Shown here: one piece after another, positions 19,401 to 27,182 of the stretch
Numbering within the stretch: position 1 is the first letter of the stretch
How the letters are laid out: every line of letters starts with the position of its first letter
NCBI RefSeq assembly: GCF_000688395.1
Contig: NZ_JIAG01000016.1
Location: forward strand, 1 to 64,000
Source of the DNA: Haematomicrobium sanguinis DSM 21259
GTDB taxonomy: Bacteria; Actinomycetota; Actinomycetes; Actinomycetales; Micrococcaceae
Direction: 5' to 3'
Length of the DNA stretch: 64,000 nucleotides
Notes under the pieces: generated by a model
Seen by the model: the letters and a program-made list of their open reading frames with translations, nothing else
The model's database searches: none
Told to the model about the DNA's origin: nothing
Position numbers and translations under genes: made by a program

Positions 19401-22400
19401 CGGCGAGTTTGACGGCGTGACGGTTGCGGTGCTCTCGTTGGATTCCACCGTTGCGCCGCCTGGGCCAGTGCCCTCAGCCTGCGCCACGTTGACGATATCG
19501 CCGGCGTCGACATCGGCTTGAGTGATGTCATACGTCCCGGTGCACTCCATTGAGGCACCCGGTGCCAAGGTAGTTTGCGGACACGTCACCGAGCCGAGTT
19601 TGGGGTCATTCACCGTGACGTTGTTGATTGTCGTGGTGCCCGTGTTGCGTACGGTGAAGGTGTAGGGAATCTCATCCCCGGCATCGATCTTTTGGTTTTC
19701 GTTCTTGTCCGCCGGGGTGCCTGCGACCTTTTCCAAGCTCAACGCGTTGGTTTGCTCCACGGTGGTCGTGGTCGTGTCCGGGTTGGAGGTCACCTTGGTA
19801 GCATCCGGACCGTAGGTTCCGGTGGCTTCGGCGCGGTTGTCCACGGTTCCCGCGTCGATATCGCCCTGGGTCAGGGCATAGGTCGCGGTACACGTGACGG
19901 ATTCGCCCGGGGCGATCGATACCGAGTCGCCGCCACAGTTAACCGCGCCGAGGAGCGGGTCGGTGATCGCGATCGAATTGACCGTCACGGTTCCGAGGTT
20001 GGTGACCACAAAGGTGTAGCTGATGGTGTCGCCGGGGTTAATGCCGGTTTCGCCGTTGCTGTCTTGAACTGCGGACGCGCTCTTATCCAGTCCAAGGCTC
20101 CCGGATTGCGTCAACTCGGTGGTGACGGTGTCCTCGTTGGTGTCGGCGGTGACGCCGGCTGGACCAGTCACAGTAGCGGTAGCCGTGTTGTCCACGGTTC
20201 CGGCGTCCATGTCATCTTGGGTGATGGTGTAAGTACCGGTGCAGACGGCCGTACGGCCGGGCAGAAGCGGTTCGCTCGGGCAGTTGGCTGCCACCTTCGA
20301 GTCATTGATGACGACGTTCGAGATGGTGGTGTTTCCGGTGTTTTTCACCAGGAACTCATAGCTGATGGTGTCGTCAACGTTGGTCTTGCCATCACCATTG
20401 GCGTCATTGACGCTCACGAGCTTCTTGTCCAGGCTCGCCGATGTCACTCGCTCGAGTTCCAGGGTGTCCGTGGCCTCGTTGGAGTCGACGTTTTGATCGC
20501 TTGGGTTGTTCGCGGAGGCAGTGGCGGTGTTGACCACTTCACCGGCGTCGATATCGTCCTGGGACAAGATATACACGCCTTCGCAGGTGGTCTCTGCACC
20601 CGGCGCGAGCGTCGTCGCTTGGCAACTCACATCGGCGATCTTGGGATCATCGATAGTGAGGTCGGTGAGGGTACGAGTTCCAGTGTTCTTGACCGTGAAG
20701 GTATAGGGCACGCGAGAACCCGCGTCAATTGCGCCAGAATTATTGCTGTCCTGCGGCTCCCCCGCAGCCTTTGTGAGAGACAGTGAGTCGGCACCGGCCA
20801 GTTGCCGCTCGTCGTTGTCCGCCGGAGATGTGATCGCATCGCGCCCTTGTGGAGGCGTCGCGGTCGCGGTAGCGGTGTTAACGGTGACCCCCGCGTCCAT
20901 GTCCGCCTGGGTGATCGTGTAGGTGCCGGTACATGTGGCACTCAAGCCCGGAGCCAAAGGCTCAGTTGGGCATTGGATACCCGGCACCTTGGTGTCATTA
21001 ATGACCAAGCCGGTTAACGTCGTCGTACCCGTATTGGTGACCTTGAAGGTGTAGGCAATGGTATCGCCCGCATTCAGCGCACCCGATTTATTAGCATCAA
21101 CGGGTTCGGCGCTGGACTTATCAATGGTGAGACGGTCTACCGGTTGGATGGTGACGGTTTCGGTGCTCGGATCGCTCTCGACCGCGGGGCCCGAGGGCGG
21201 GTTGCCGGATGCGGTGGCGGTGTTCTCGATGGTGCCGGTTCCATCCAGGTCATCCTGGGTGAGCTGGTAGCTACCGGTACACGTGGACTTCTCCCCGGGG
21301 TTCAACGTTGTGGGGGTGCACGTGACGTTGGGGGCCTTGGGGTCGCTAATGCTGATCGAGGTAAGGGTCGTGGTGCCGGTGTTGGTGACCGTGAAGGTGT
21401 ACGGGATGGTGTCACCAGCGTTCACCGACTGGGAACCGTTAGTGTCCTGGATGTCGCCGGCCTGCTTGTCGACCGAGAGGCTACTGGTCGTCTCGACGCT
21501 CTTGGTGTTGGTGGCGGTCGCTGTCGAGGTGGTGCCGTCGGGGCGGGTTCCGGTCGCACGCGCGTTATTGACCACGTTGCCGTTATTGAGGTCGGTTTGG
21601 GTCGATTGGTAGGTCGCGGTACAGGTCATGTCTGCGCCCGGTGCCAACGAGGTGGCCGGGCAGCTCACGGTACCGATCTTGGGGTCGCTGACGCTCATCT
21701 CGCGGAGTGTGACGTTGGACTCGTTCTTGACAACGAAGGTGTAGGCAATGGTGTCGCCGGCGTCAACCTTCTGGTTGGTGTTGGCGTCCTGAACATCTCC
21801 GGCGGACTTGGTGAGGGTCAGCCCCCCGGTGGGATCGATCACTGTGGAGGTGCGGTCTTCATTGGAGGTAACGTCGGTGCCGCCGGGGTTGTCAGCGGTG
21901 GCCGTCGCGACGTTGTCAACGGTGCCGGCATCAACGTCGGCCTGGGTGATCGTGTACGTCGCGGTACAAGTTGCCGTCTGACCTGGCTGAATGGTGCGCT
22001 GGTTTTCCGGACACGTGACCGCGCCGACCTTGGGGTCATTGATGGTGAGAACATCTACCGTGCGCGCACCGTCATTCTTGACCGTAAAGGTGTAGGTGAT
22101 GGTGTCACCGGCATCTACACGCTTGCTGTTATTGGTGTCTGCAGGTGCCGAAGCAGTCTTGTCTAGGGTGAGCTTGTCCTCGGTGCTGGTGTCTGTGCTG
22201 GTGCTACTCGGGCCGGAGGTCACTTGAGTGCCACTCGGACTGGTGCCGCCCGCGGTCGCGGTGTTCTTGACCGAGCCGGTGTTCACGTCTTCCTGGGTGA
22301 TCGTGTAGGTGGCGGTGCAGTTAACGCTCTTACCGGGGGCGACCGTGGTGGTGGGGCAGTTTACTGCGCCCACCTTGGGGTCATTGATCGCGACATTGCT

Positions 22401-24290
22401 GATCGTGGTGTTACCGGTGTTCGTCACGGTGAAGGTATAGGCGATGGTGTCGCCGGCGTCCACCCGGTTGTTTTGGTTCGCGTCCTGAGGTGTGCCCGCG
22501 GTCTTCTGTAGACCCAAGGAGCTCTTGGTCGGGATGGTGACCGTGGCCGTCGAGGGCTGGCTCGGTTGCTCTTGGCCGCCCGGAGGCGTGCCGTACGCGG
22601 TCGCGGTGTTCACGACCTTGCCGGCATCGATATCGGCCTGTGTCAGCGTGTACGTCGCTGTACAGGTGACGCTGGTGCCGGGCTGGACCTGTGCCGGACA
22701 GTTAACGGTTCCGACCTTGGGGTCGCTGATGCGCAGATTGCTGAGCGTCACGCTACCGGTGTTGTTGATCCGGAACGAGTAGTTGATCGTGTCGCCGGCC
22801 TGGATCCCAGCGGTCCCGTTGCTGTCCACTGGATCGCTGCCGGACTTCACCATATTGAATTCGGTGACACGGGTGAGCGGTGTGCTGGTCGTCGCCGGAC
22901 CGGCAGACACATTTCCGGCAACCGTGGTACCGGCTACCGTAGCGGAGTTATTTGCGGTCCCCGCGTTCACCTCAGTCTGGGTAATGGTGTGGGTGGCACG
23001 GCACAGAACCGAAGTATTGGGCTCAATTGTGCTGGCATCACAAGTAATGGTGCCCACTTTTGCATCGGTGATGGTGAAGCTATTAATGCGAACGTTGCCG
23101 GTGTTGGATACGCGGAAGGTGTAGTCGATCGTGTCGCCAGCGTCGCGGCGCCCGTTGGTGTTCACGTCATTGACTTGTTGAACGGACTTAGTGATCGCGA
23201 TCTTGGCATCTCGCGCCAAGGTGGTCGTCACAGTGTTGGAGGTATTGGTTACCGGAGTGCCGATGAGGTCGGTGACTCGGGCGGTCGCCGTGTTTCTGAT
23301 CTGTCCGGCCTCGAGATCAGCCTGGGTAATGGTGTAGGTGCCTTGACAGGTAACCTTTCCACCCGGGGCGATGCGCCCGGCGGGGCAGGTGACGTTGCCG
23401 ATCTTCGGGTCGGAAATGGTGGGATTCTGCACGGTTTGCGGCCCGGTATTAGTCACCACAAACGAATACTGAATGGTTTCACCCGCGTCCGGGCGAGAGT
23501 TGCCGTTGGAATCGGTGAAGGGTGCGGCGCTCTTCACCACGGTGATGGAGTTGTTGCTCACGGTGCGCACGGACGCCGAAGCCACCGGGGAGGTAGTCTT
23601 GGCTCCGCCCGGGGTGGTACCGCTGGCCGTGGCGTCATTGTTGATCGAACCGGCGTCAACATCATCCTGAGTGACCGTGTACGTCTGAGTGGTACAGGTT
23701 GCTGTTTGACCGGGAAGCAGGGTGCCGTCCCCATTGGGCGAAGCACAGGCGATGGGAGATGCCGACACCTTCGTGTCAGTCACGGTGACATTGCGCAAGG
23801 TGACATTGCCGCTATTGCGGACGGAGAAACGGTACGTGATTGTTTCGCCAAGGTCCGCAAGGTTGTTGTTGTTACCGTCATTGAGGGTCGCGGTCTTGGT
23901 CAGTGTCAGGCTCGGGTTCTGCGGGGCTAACGGAGTCAGGGTCGCGGACGAGGGGTTAGTGATGAGTTCATGCCCTCCGGCCGTCGCAACGCGAGCGGTT
24001 GCAGTATTGTCAACGCGGCCGGACTCATATTCCGCCTGGGTAATGACGTGAGTGCCCGTGCAGGTGATGCTCGCACCGGGCGCTACAGGAAGACTCGCGG
24101 CAGGACAATTGAGGGTACCGGCATTAACCTTCGGATCAGTGATAGACACGGTTGCCAGCGGTGCTGTGCCGGTATTGGTGACCTTGAACGAATAATTGAT
24201 GACGTCTCCGGCCTCGGTGGCGCCATTTCTGTTCGAATCCGTCACACTGGCGATGCGTTTTTCCAGCGACGCGGCGAGCCGCTGGACCAC
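6960..24290 (-). repeat. Array of about 50 tandem Ig-like modules, one every ~340 bases
   Basis: Counting the recurring GDTIxYTF strand gives 22 modules before the in-frame stop (the last interrupted by it), one in the linking segment and 27 in the C-terminal fragment. The DNA shows the same periodicity: phrases such as gtgtcaccggcgtc and ttggtcac recur at about 340-base spacing. Modules 19-24 of the C-terminal fragment (SATGVVD and TGVVDSNGSGR types) are the most alike, suggesting recent expansion by recombination; modules nearer the N-terminus differ more. Confidence 0.9.
16388..16805 (-). pseudogene. Giant surface protein, linking segment between stop codon and frameshift
   Basis: Past the TAA at 16806-16808 the same frame stays open and reads TATCTATYTLKQGDVDAGTI and so on. 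It completes the interrupted module, then carries one complete further module (EPALDLVKTASEPNLGD, then NNRVDEGDTIDYTF). The homology stops at VTNNA (codon 16389-16391), after which the frame reads arginine-rich nonsense, while the frame used by the downstream fragment resumes with ADATDSEGNP. One extra base, or two missing bases, around 16388 explains the switch. Confidence 0.8.
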
Positions 24291-25511
24291 CGGTGTCTCC
24301 ACCGGATTTGACCAGATGTCTCGGTTTTCATTGCCGCGTTCGGTAAATGCCGCCCTAGCCTGATTGACGATCTTGGTGCCATCGGCGATATTGTCGTCGA
24401 CTCTGACTCGGAAAGTGACCGTCTCCGAAGCGCCCGCGGCAAGTGTTCCGCCTCCGGATCTGAACGCACTAGTAGCCCCGGACCCGAGATTGACCATCAC
24501 TTTATTGCCAGCACCGTCCCCCGGATCCGTGCCGTACCAGCCTCGATCGTCTCCTGTGGCATCCGTGAGAGCCGCACCCCCCACACGGATAGAGCCGGGA
24601 ACGTAGGTCGTGTCGTTGGGCACCACATCCATCATGTACGTGTTGGACGATGCGTTGGCGCCGACGTTGCTGGTCTTGACGCTGTATTCCAAGATGTCAC
24701 CGGGAAACACTTCGCCGCTATTGGGCGAGGTGATATTGGTGACGGATTTTTCCGACTCGAGACACGGCGCCGAGGCGAATGTGATGTTGTCGATGAAGTT
24801 ACCCAGCGTCACATTGCCGCTGATGGAGGAAACCGCGCGGAAGGTAAAGTAGGTGGTCGTTTGCCCCGGTGGAACAACATACACACCACCCCATTGCGTC
24901 CAGACGTTTGTCAAACCCTCTATAGGCGTATTGGCAGCAACGGGAAAGTTATTACGGGTGGTAGGAGCGACGACCGGATTGTTCGTACCGCCGGCAGCAC
25001 CGCCAGAGTTGGGGCTCGGGACATTGCCGCCAATGCGGACCTCCATGACGTCCTTGCCAGACCCGGTCGAGGCACGCGCCCGGTGACTCAATCCCCAGTA
25101 GATGATCTCACCCGGCGTCGTTGCAACAGGCTGGTAAAGGGCGGAATTCTGATTTGCATTCAGCTCAGCCCACTGAGATCCCGCCGCTGCAGCAATGGGA
25201 ACACCGCCATTGGCAGCTTGAACGTTGCCGCCGTTACGCCAGTATTCCAAAAGGTTATCGGTCGCAGTAGTCCGCCAATAACGGGACACACCCGCCCCCT
25301 GGCTACCTTCTTGAGCAACGGTTGCGCCGGCACCAGCGGCCACAGTCGGAACTTCAAAGCTTCCATTTTGAAGTTGAGCCGGCACGTTCGGGCAGAACGT
25401 CTGCGGTTGAGTCGCATATGGGGCGGCTTCCGCCTGCGGGGCCAACTCTGGGGACGCTTGCACAATGAAGCCAGCAACCAAGAACACCCCGAGCAGGCTA
25501 AAGGCCAGCAC
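16806..25511 (-). CDS. Giant surface protein, N-terminal fragment (signal peptide, head domains, 22 modules)
   Basis: 2901 codons from GTG 25511. A hydrophobic signal sequence (FSLLGVFLVAGFIVQA) precedes an AEA-AP cleavage site. Residues ~35-255 form a carbohydrate-binding-like beta-sandwich (NGSFEVP, then FIDNITFASAPC). Residues ~256-405 are a DUF11-type domain (GEVFPGDILEYSVKTSNVG). Twenty-two Ig-like modules follow; the last is cut at EPK-stop inside its conserved cysteine region. Two modules (TELILTKQG and SSLTIDKSASEPSG) lack the acidic loop. The GTG start gives a signal peptide with no positive charge and no ribosome-binding site. The frame extends upstream through KNFFRKFIHS, a fitting n-region, and an ATG with GGGGGA upstream lies at 25555, one base out of frame. 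If expressed as is, the product would be secreted but not wall-anchored. Confidence 0.85.
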   Translation of the reverse strand: MLAFSLLGVFLVAGFIVQASPELAPQAEAAPYATQPQTFCPNVPAQLQNGSFEVPTVAAGAGATVAQEGSQGAGVSRYWRTTATDNLLEYWRNGGNVQAANGGVPIAAAAGSQWAELNANQNSALYQPVATTPGEIIYWGLSHRARASTGSGKDVMEVRIGGNVPSPNSGGAAGGTNNPVVAPTTRNNFPVAANTPIEGLTNVWTQWGGVYVVPPGQTTTYFTFRAVSSISGNVTLGNFIDNITFASAPCLESEKSVTNITSPNSGEVFPGDILEYSVKTSNVGANASSNTYMMDVVPNDTTYVPGSIRVGGAALTDATGDDRGWYGTDPGDGAGNKVMVNLGSGATSAFRSGGGTLAAGASETVTFRVRVDDNIADGTKIVNQARAAFTERGNENRDIWSNPVETPVVQRLAASLEKRIASVTDSNRNGATEAGDVINYSFKVTNTGTAPLATVSITDPKVNAGTLNCPAASLPVAPGASITCTGTHVITQAEYESGRVDNTATARVATAGGHELITNPSSATLTPLAPQNPSLTLTKTATLNDGNNNNLADLGETITYRFSVRNSGNVTLRNVTVTDTKVSASPIACASPNGDGTLLPGQTATCTTQTYTVTQDDVDAGSINNDATASGTTPGGAKTTSPVASASVRTVSNNSITVVKSAAPFTDSNGNSRPDAGETIQYSFVVTNTGPQTVQNPTISDPKIGNVTCPAGRIAPGGKVTCQGTYTITQADLEAGQIRNTATARVTDLIGTPVTNTSNTVTTTLARDAKIAITKSVQQVNDVNTNGRRDAGDTIDYTFRVSNTGNVRINSFTITDAKVGTITCDASTIEPNTSVLCRATHTITQTEVNAGTANNSATVAGTTVAGNVSAGPATTSTPLTRVTEFNMVKSGSDPVDSNGTAGIQAGDTINYSFRINNTGSVTLSNLRISDPKVGTVNCPAQVQPGTSVTCTATYTLTQADIDAGKVVNTATAYGTPPGGQEQPSQPSTATVTIPTKSSLGLQKTAGTPQDANQNNRVDAGDTIAYTFTVTNTGNTTISNVAINDPKVGAVNCPTTTVAPGKSVNCTATYTITQEDVNTGSVKNTATAGGTSPSGTQVTSGPSSTSTDTSTEDKLTLDKTASAPADTNNSKRVDAGDTITYTFTVKNDGARTVDVLTINDPKVGAVTCPENQRTIQPGQTATCTATYTITQADVDAGTVDNVATATADNPGGTDVTSNEDRTSTVIDPTGGLTLTKSAGDVQDANTNQKVDAGDTIAYTFVVKNESNVTLREMSVSDPKIGTVSCPATSLAPGADMTCTATYQSTQTDLNNGNVVNNARATGTRPDGTTSTATATNTKSVETTSSLSVDKQAGDIQDTNGSQSVNAGDTIPYTFTVTNTGTTTLTSISISDPKAPNVTCTPTTLNPGEKSTCTGSYQLTQDDLDGTGTIENTATASGNPPSGPAVESDPSTETVTIQPVDRLTIDKSSAEPVDANKSGALNAGDTIAYTFKVTNTGTTTLTGLVINDTKVPGIQCPTEPLAPGLSATCTGTYTITQADMDAGVTVNTATATATPPQGRDAITSPADNDERQLAGADSLSLTKAAGEPQDSNNSGAIDAGSRVPYTFTVKNTGTRTLTDLTIDDPKIADVSCQATTLAPGAETTCEGVYILSQDDIDAGEVVNTATASANNPSDQNVDSNEATDTLELERVTSASLDKKLVSVNDANGDGKTNVDDTISYEFLVKNTGNTTISNVVINDSKVAANCPSEPLLPGRTAVCTGTYTITQDDMDAGTVDNTATATVTGPAGVTADTNEDTVTTELTQSGSLGLDKSASAVQDSNGETGINPGDTISYTFVVTNLGTVTVNSIAITDPLLGAVNCGGDSVSIAPGESVTCTATYALTQGDIDAGTVDNRAEATGTYGPDATKVTSNPDTTTTTVEQTNALSLEKVAGTPADKNENQKIDAGDEIPYTFTVRNTGTTTINNVTVNDPKLGSVTCPQTTLAPGASMECTGTYDITQADVDAGDIVNVAQAEGTGPGGATVESNESTATVTPSNSPSLLLDKNVVAVIDRAGNGVIDPGDTIEYEFLVTNNGTVRVDGLTFDDPKVQNVTCKEGETTLYPGQTVRCTATYSITQADIDAGTVENTATATATSSLGGDTTSNPDSTETEIPAATELILTKQGALASTDTPVEGSTVNYTFLVNNSSNVTINNLVINDPMLTNVTCDTRTLAPGAGTTCRGTYSLTQDDLNRGEVVNTATASGTQPDGSAVESLDATATVTLEQNPDLSINKRSGAFTDANGDNRTNAGDTLAYEFDITNTGNVSISLIDVLDEKVGNVVCDVEELDPNEPTTCRATYTLTQADIDNGSITNSATAIGSPPQGEFIESDPSEITTDIPLGDNPDSMTIVKKGSAPADTNNSNRIDDGDTITYTFTLTNTGVRTLSSVGVSDPKVADITCEATTLAPNTSTTCTGTYPLSQDDVNAAKVDNTATAVGTPPGGSSTQFGSDDETVTFNPPSSLTIDKSASEPSGTREGATIDYTFIVTNTGATTISDIAVQDTLVAVTCEDQVLLPNTATTCSGTYTLTQDDIDAGTVNNYATATGNDGRGEVETDTGDSTSTPVSAEPSLSLDKTASTYDDANRNGRPDKGELITYTFEVVNTGNVTMNGIVINDDNLEQVSCDKTTLAPNEVANCQATYAITQDDIDAGTVDNTATATGNPPSGDPVTSNEDTATSPLDAEPGITIEKSAAEPVDANNSGTQNEGDTIEYTFVVTNTDNTTLNSITVTDTKISGEVGCPVRTLAPGESTTCKATYTITQDDMNAGEVKNTASVNSEDPDGESVGDTSNEVTTPLDQEPQFTLDKSASGPNEATNNNRVDAGDTVDYTFTVVNTGNVTLTEITINDPLVAGLVTCDRTVLEPK

Positions 25512-25718
25512 GGAATGAATGAACTTGCGAAAGAAGTTCTTTTCCCCCTGCTCATAAAGGCAGTCCCCCGGACAAGATACGTTGCGATTTCCTGATGACG
25601 TGTTGAAACCCGCGCAAGTAACACGAGTAACAACATTAACAATCCTATACTCTATCCGATAGCTTCTCGATATCTCATACTCGCGAGTAACTCCCGCAAG
25701 ACCACAGAGTGCATAAAG
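25512..25718 (-). promoter_or_regulatory. Upstream region of the giant surface-protein gene
   Basis: This AT-richer stretch follows the tuf terminator. It includes a perfect 12-bp palindrome TACTCGCGAGTA (25678-25689) and TATAGGAT-like sequence near 25645, either of which could belong to the promoter or operator. The likely true start ATG (25553-25555) is preceded by GGGGGA and followed by a run of five G and four A (minus strand; C5 at 25544-25548). Confidence 0.4.
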
Positions 25719-25756
25719 AAAGGGGCGGCCCCGCGCAATTGCGGAACCGCCCCTTT
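25719..25756 (-). terminator. Terminator downstream of tuf
   Basis: Arms AAAGGGGCGG (25719-25728) and CCGCCCCTTT (25747-25756) enclose a loop with its own GC pairing. On the minus strand it follows the tuf stop by 17 bases and is trailed by CTTTCTTTAT. The plus strand has a stronger T-run, so the hairpin may act in both directions. Confidence 0.75.
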
Positions 25757-25773
25757 TTTAGAAGAGCTATGAA

Positions 25774-26964
25774 CTACTTCAGGATCTTGGTTACACGACC
25801 CGAACCCACGGTACGGCCACCCTCACGGATAGCGAAGCCGAGGCCCTCTTCCATAGCGATCGGCTGGATGAGCTTCACGGTCATCTCAGTGTTGTCGCCA
25901 GGCATAACCATTTCGGTGCCTTCAGGAAGCTCGATCACACCGGTCACGTCAGTGGTACGGAAGTAGAACTGCGGACGGTAGTTCGAGTAGAACGGGTTGT
26001 GGCGTCCGCCTTCATCCTTGGAGAGGATGTAGACGTTTGCCTCGAACTCGGTGTGCGGGGTGATGGAACCGGGGGCCACAACAACCTGGCCGCGCTCCAC
26101 GTCTTCACGCTTGATACCGCGAAGAAGCAGACCACAGTTCTCGCCAGCCCATGCTTCGTCGAGTTGCTTGTGGAACATCTCGATACCGGTCACGGTGGTC
26201 TTCTGAACCGGGCGGATACCCACGATCTCAACTTCGGAGTTGATCTTCAAGATACCGCGCTCTGCACGGCCGGTCACCACGGTACCGCGACCGGTAATGG
26301 TGAACACGTCCTCGATCGGCATCAGGAACGGCTTGTCCTTGTCGCGGACCGGGTCCGGAACGTTGTTGTCCACAGCGTCCATCAAATCCTCAACGGACTT
26401 GACCCACTCCGGATCGCCTTCCAGAGCCTTCAGACCGGACACGCGCACCACGGGTGCGTTGTCGCCGTCGAATTCCTGGCTGGAGAGCAGTTCGCGAACT
26501 TCCATCTCCACGAGGTCAAGAAGTTCCTCATCCTCAACCATGTCGGACTTGTTCAGTGCGACGAGGAGGTAAGGAACACCAACCTGGCGAGCGAGCAGAA
26601 CGTGCTCGCGGGTCTGAGCCATCGGGCCGTCGGTAGCGGCAACCACGAGGATTGCGCCGTCCATCTGAGCAGCACCGGTGATCATGTTCTTGATGTAGTC
26701 AGCGTGGCCCGGGGCGTCAACGTGTGCGTAGTGACGCTTGTCGGTCTGGTACTCAACGTGGGAAACGTTGATGGTAATACCGCGCTGGCGCTCTTCAGGA
26801 GCGTTGTCGATGGATGAGAAATCGCGCTGTTCGTTCAGGTCCGGGTACTTGTCCGCGAGAACCTTGGAAATTGCAGCAGTCAACGTGGTCTTACCGTGGT
26901 CAACGTGACCAATGGTTCCGATGTTGACGTGCGGCTTGTTGCGCTCGAACTTGGCCTTAGCCAC
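25774..26964 (-). CDS. tuf: Elongation factor Tu
   Basis: GTPase that carries aminoacyl-tRNA to the ribosome, 396 aa, full length. The G motifs are all present: [11 protein letters not shown] (P-loop), [14 protein letters not shown], and the effector region with [14 protein letters not shown]. Domain 2 has [13 protein letters not shown] and domain 3 has [15 protein letters not shown] and ends VTKILK. It follows fusA in the str operon after a gap of about 218 bases that holds a hairpin, so it may also be transcribed separately. Confidence 0.98.
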   Translation of the reverse strand: MAKAKFERNKPHVNIGTIGHVDHGKTTLTAAISKVLADKYPDLNEQRDFSSIDNAPEERQRGITINVSHVEYQTDKRHYAHVDAPGHADYIKNMITGAAQMDGAILVVAATDGPMAQTREHVLLARQVGVPYLLVALNKSDMVEDEELLDLVEMEVRELLSSQEFDGDNAPVVRVSGLKALEGDPEWVKSVEDLMDAVDNNVPDPVRDKDKPFLMPIEDVFTITGRGTVVTGRAERGILKINSEVEIVGIRPVQKTTVTGIEMFHKQLDEAWAGENCGLLLRGIKREDVERGQVVVAPGSITPHTEFEANVYILSKDEGGRHNPFYSNYRPQFYFRTTDVTGVIELPEGTEMVMPGDNTEMTVKLIQPIAMEEGLGFAIREGGRTVGSGRVTKILK

Positions 26965-27094
26965 TAGTTCCTCCTAGAACTTATTTCGAAGACTTGAATC
27001 TTGCTTCGCCGCTTCTAGGGCGAACCAAACCTGTCCAAGTCTACTTGGCTTTGTTTCTTTTGGTGAAATTACGGTCTTTCGAAGGTCAAAAGAA

Positions 27095-27168
27095 GTACGA
27101 CGGCGATGCTCACCTTCGACCCTTTCGTTGCCTTCAACGCGGGTTCGGTGGGCCCAAGCGGGCCCACC
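27095..27168 (-). terminator. fusA-tuf intergenic hairpin and 11-mer repeat
   Basis: Perfect arms GGTGGGCCC (27147-27155) and GGGCCCACC (27160-27168) form a strong four-base-loop hairpin 15 bases after the fusA stop. No U-run follows, so it may attenuate or stabilise the transcript rather than terminate it. The 11-mer GTACGACGGCG lies at 27095-27105 in the same gap, followed by GCTCACCTTCGAC as in other intergenic copies. Confidence 0.5.
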
Positions 27169-27182
27169 TCGCCTCAGCGAAT

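Noticed and set aside
6960-24290. CRISPR array suggested by regular direct repeats
   Set aside because: The period is about 340 bases and the whole unit is coding, so these are protein modules, not repeats with spacers.
6225-24311. Many plus-strand open frames of 100-450 codons opposite the giant gene
   Set aside because: They repeat with the module period and encode Val/Gly/Arg-rich sequence mirroring the coding strand, so they are shadows.
25160-25642. 160-codon frame overlapping the start of the giant gene
   Set aside because: It includes the plausible ATG but soon reads meaningless sequence in another frame; only its first codons are relevant, as the likely original start of the giant gene.
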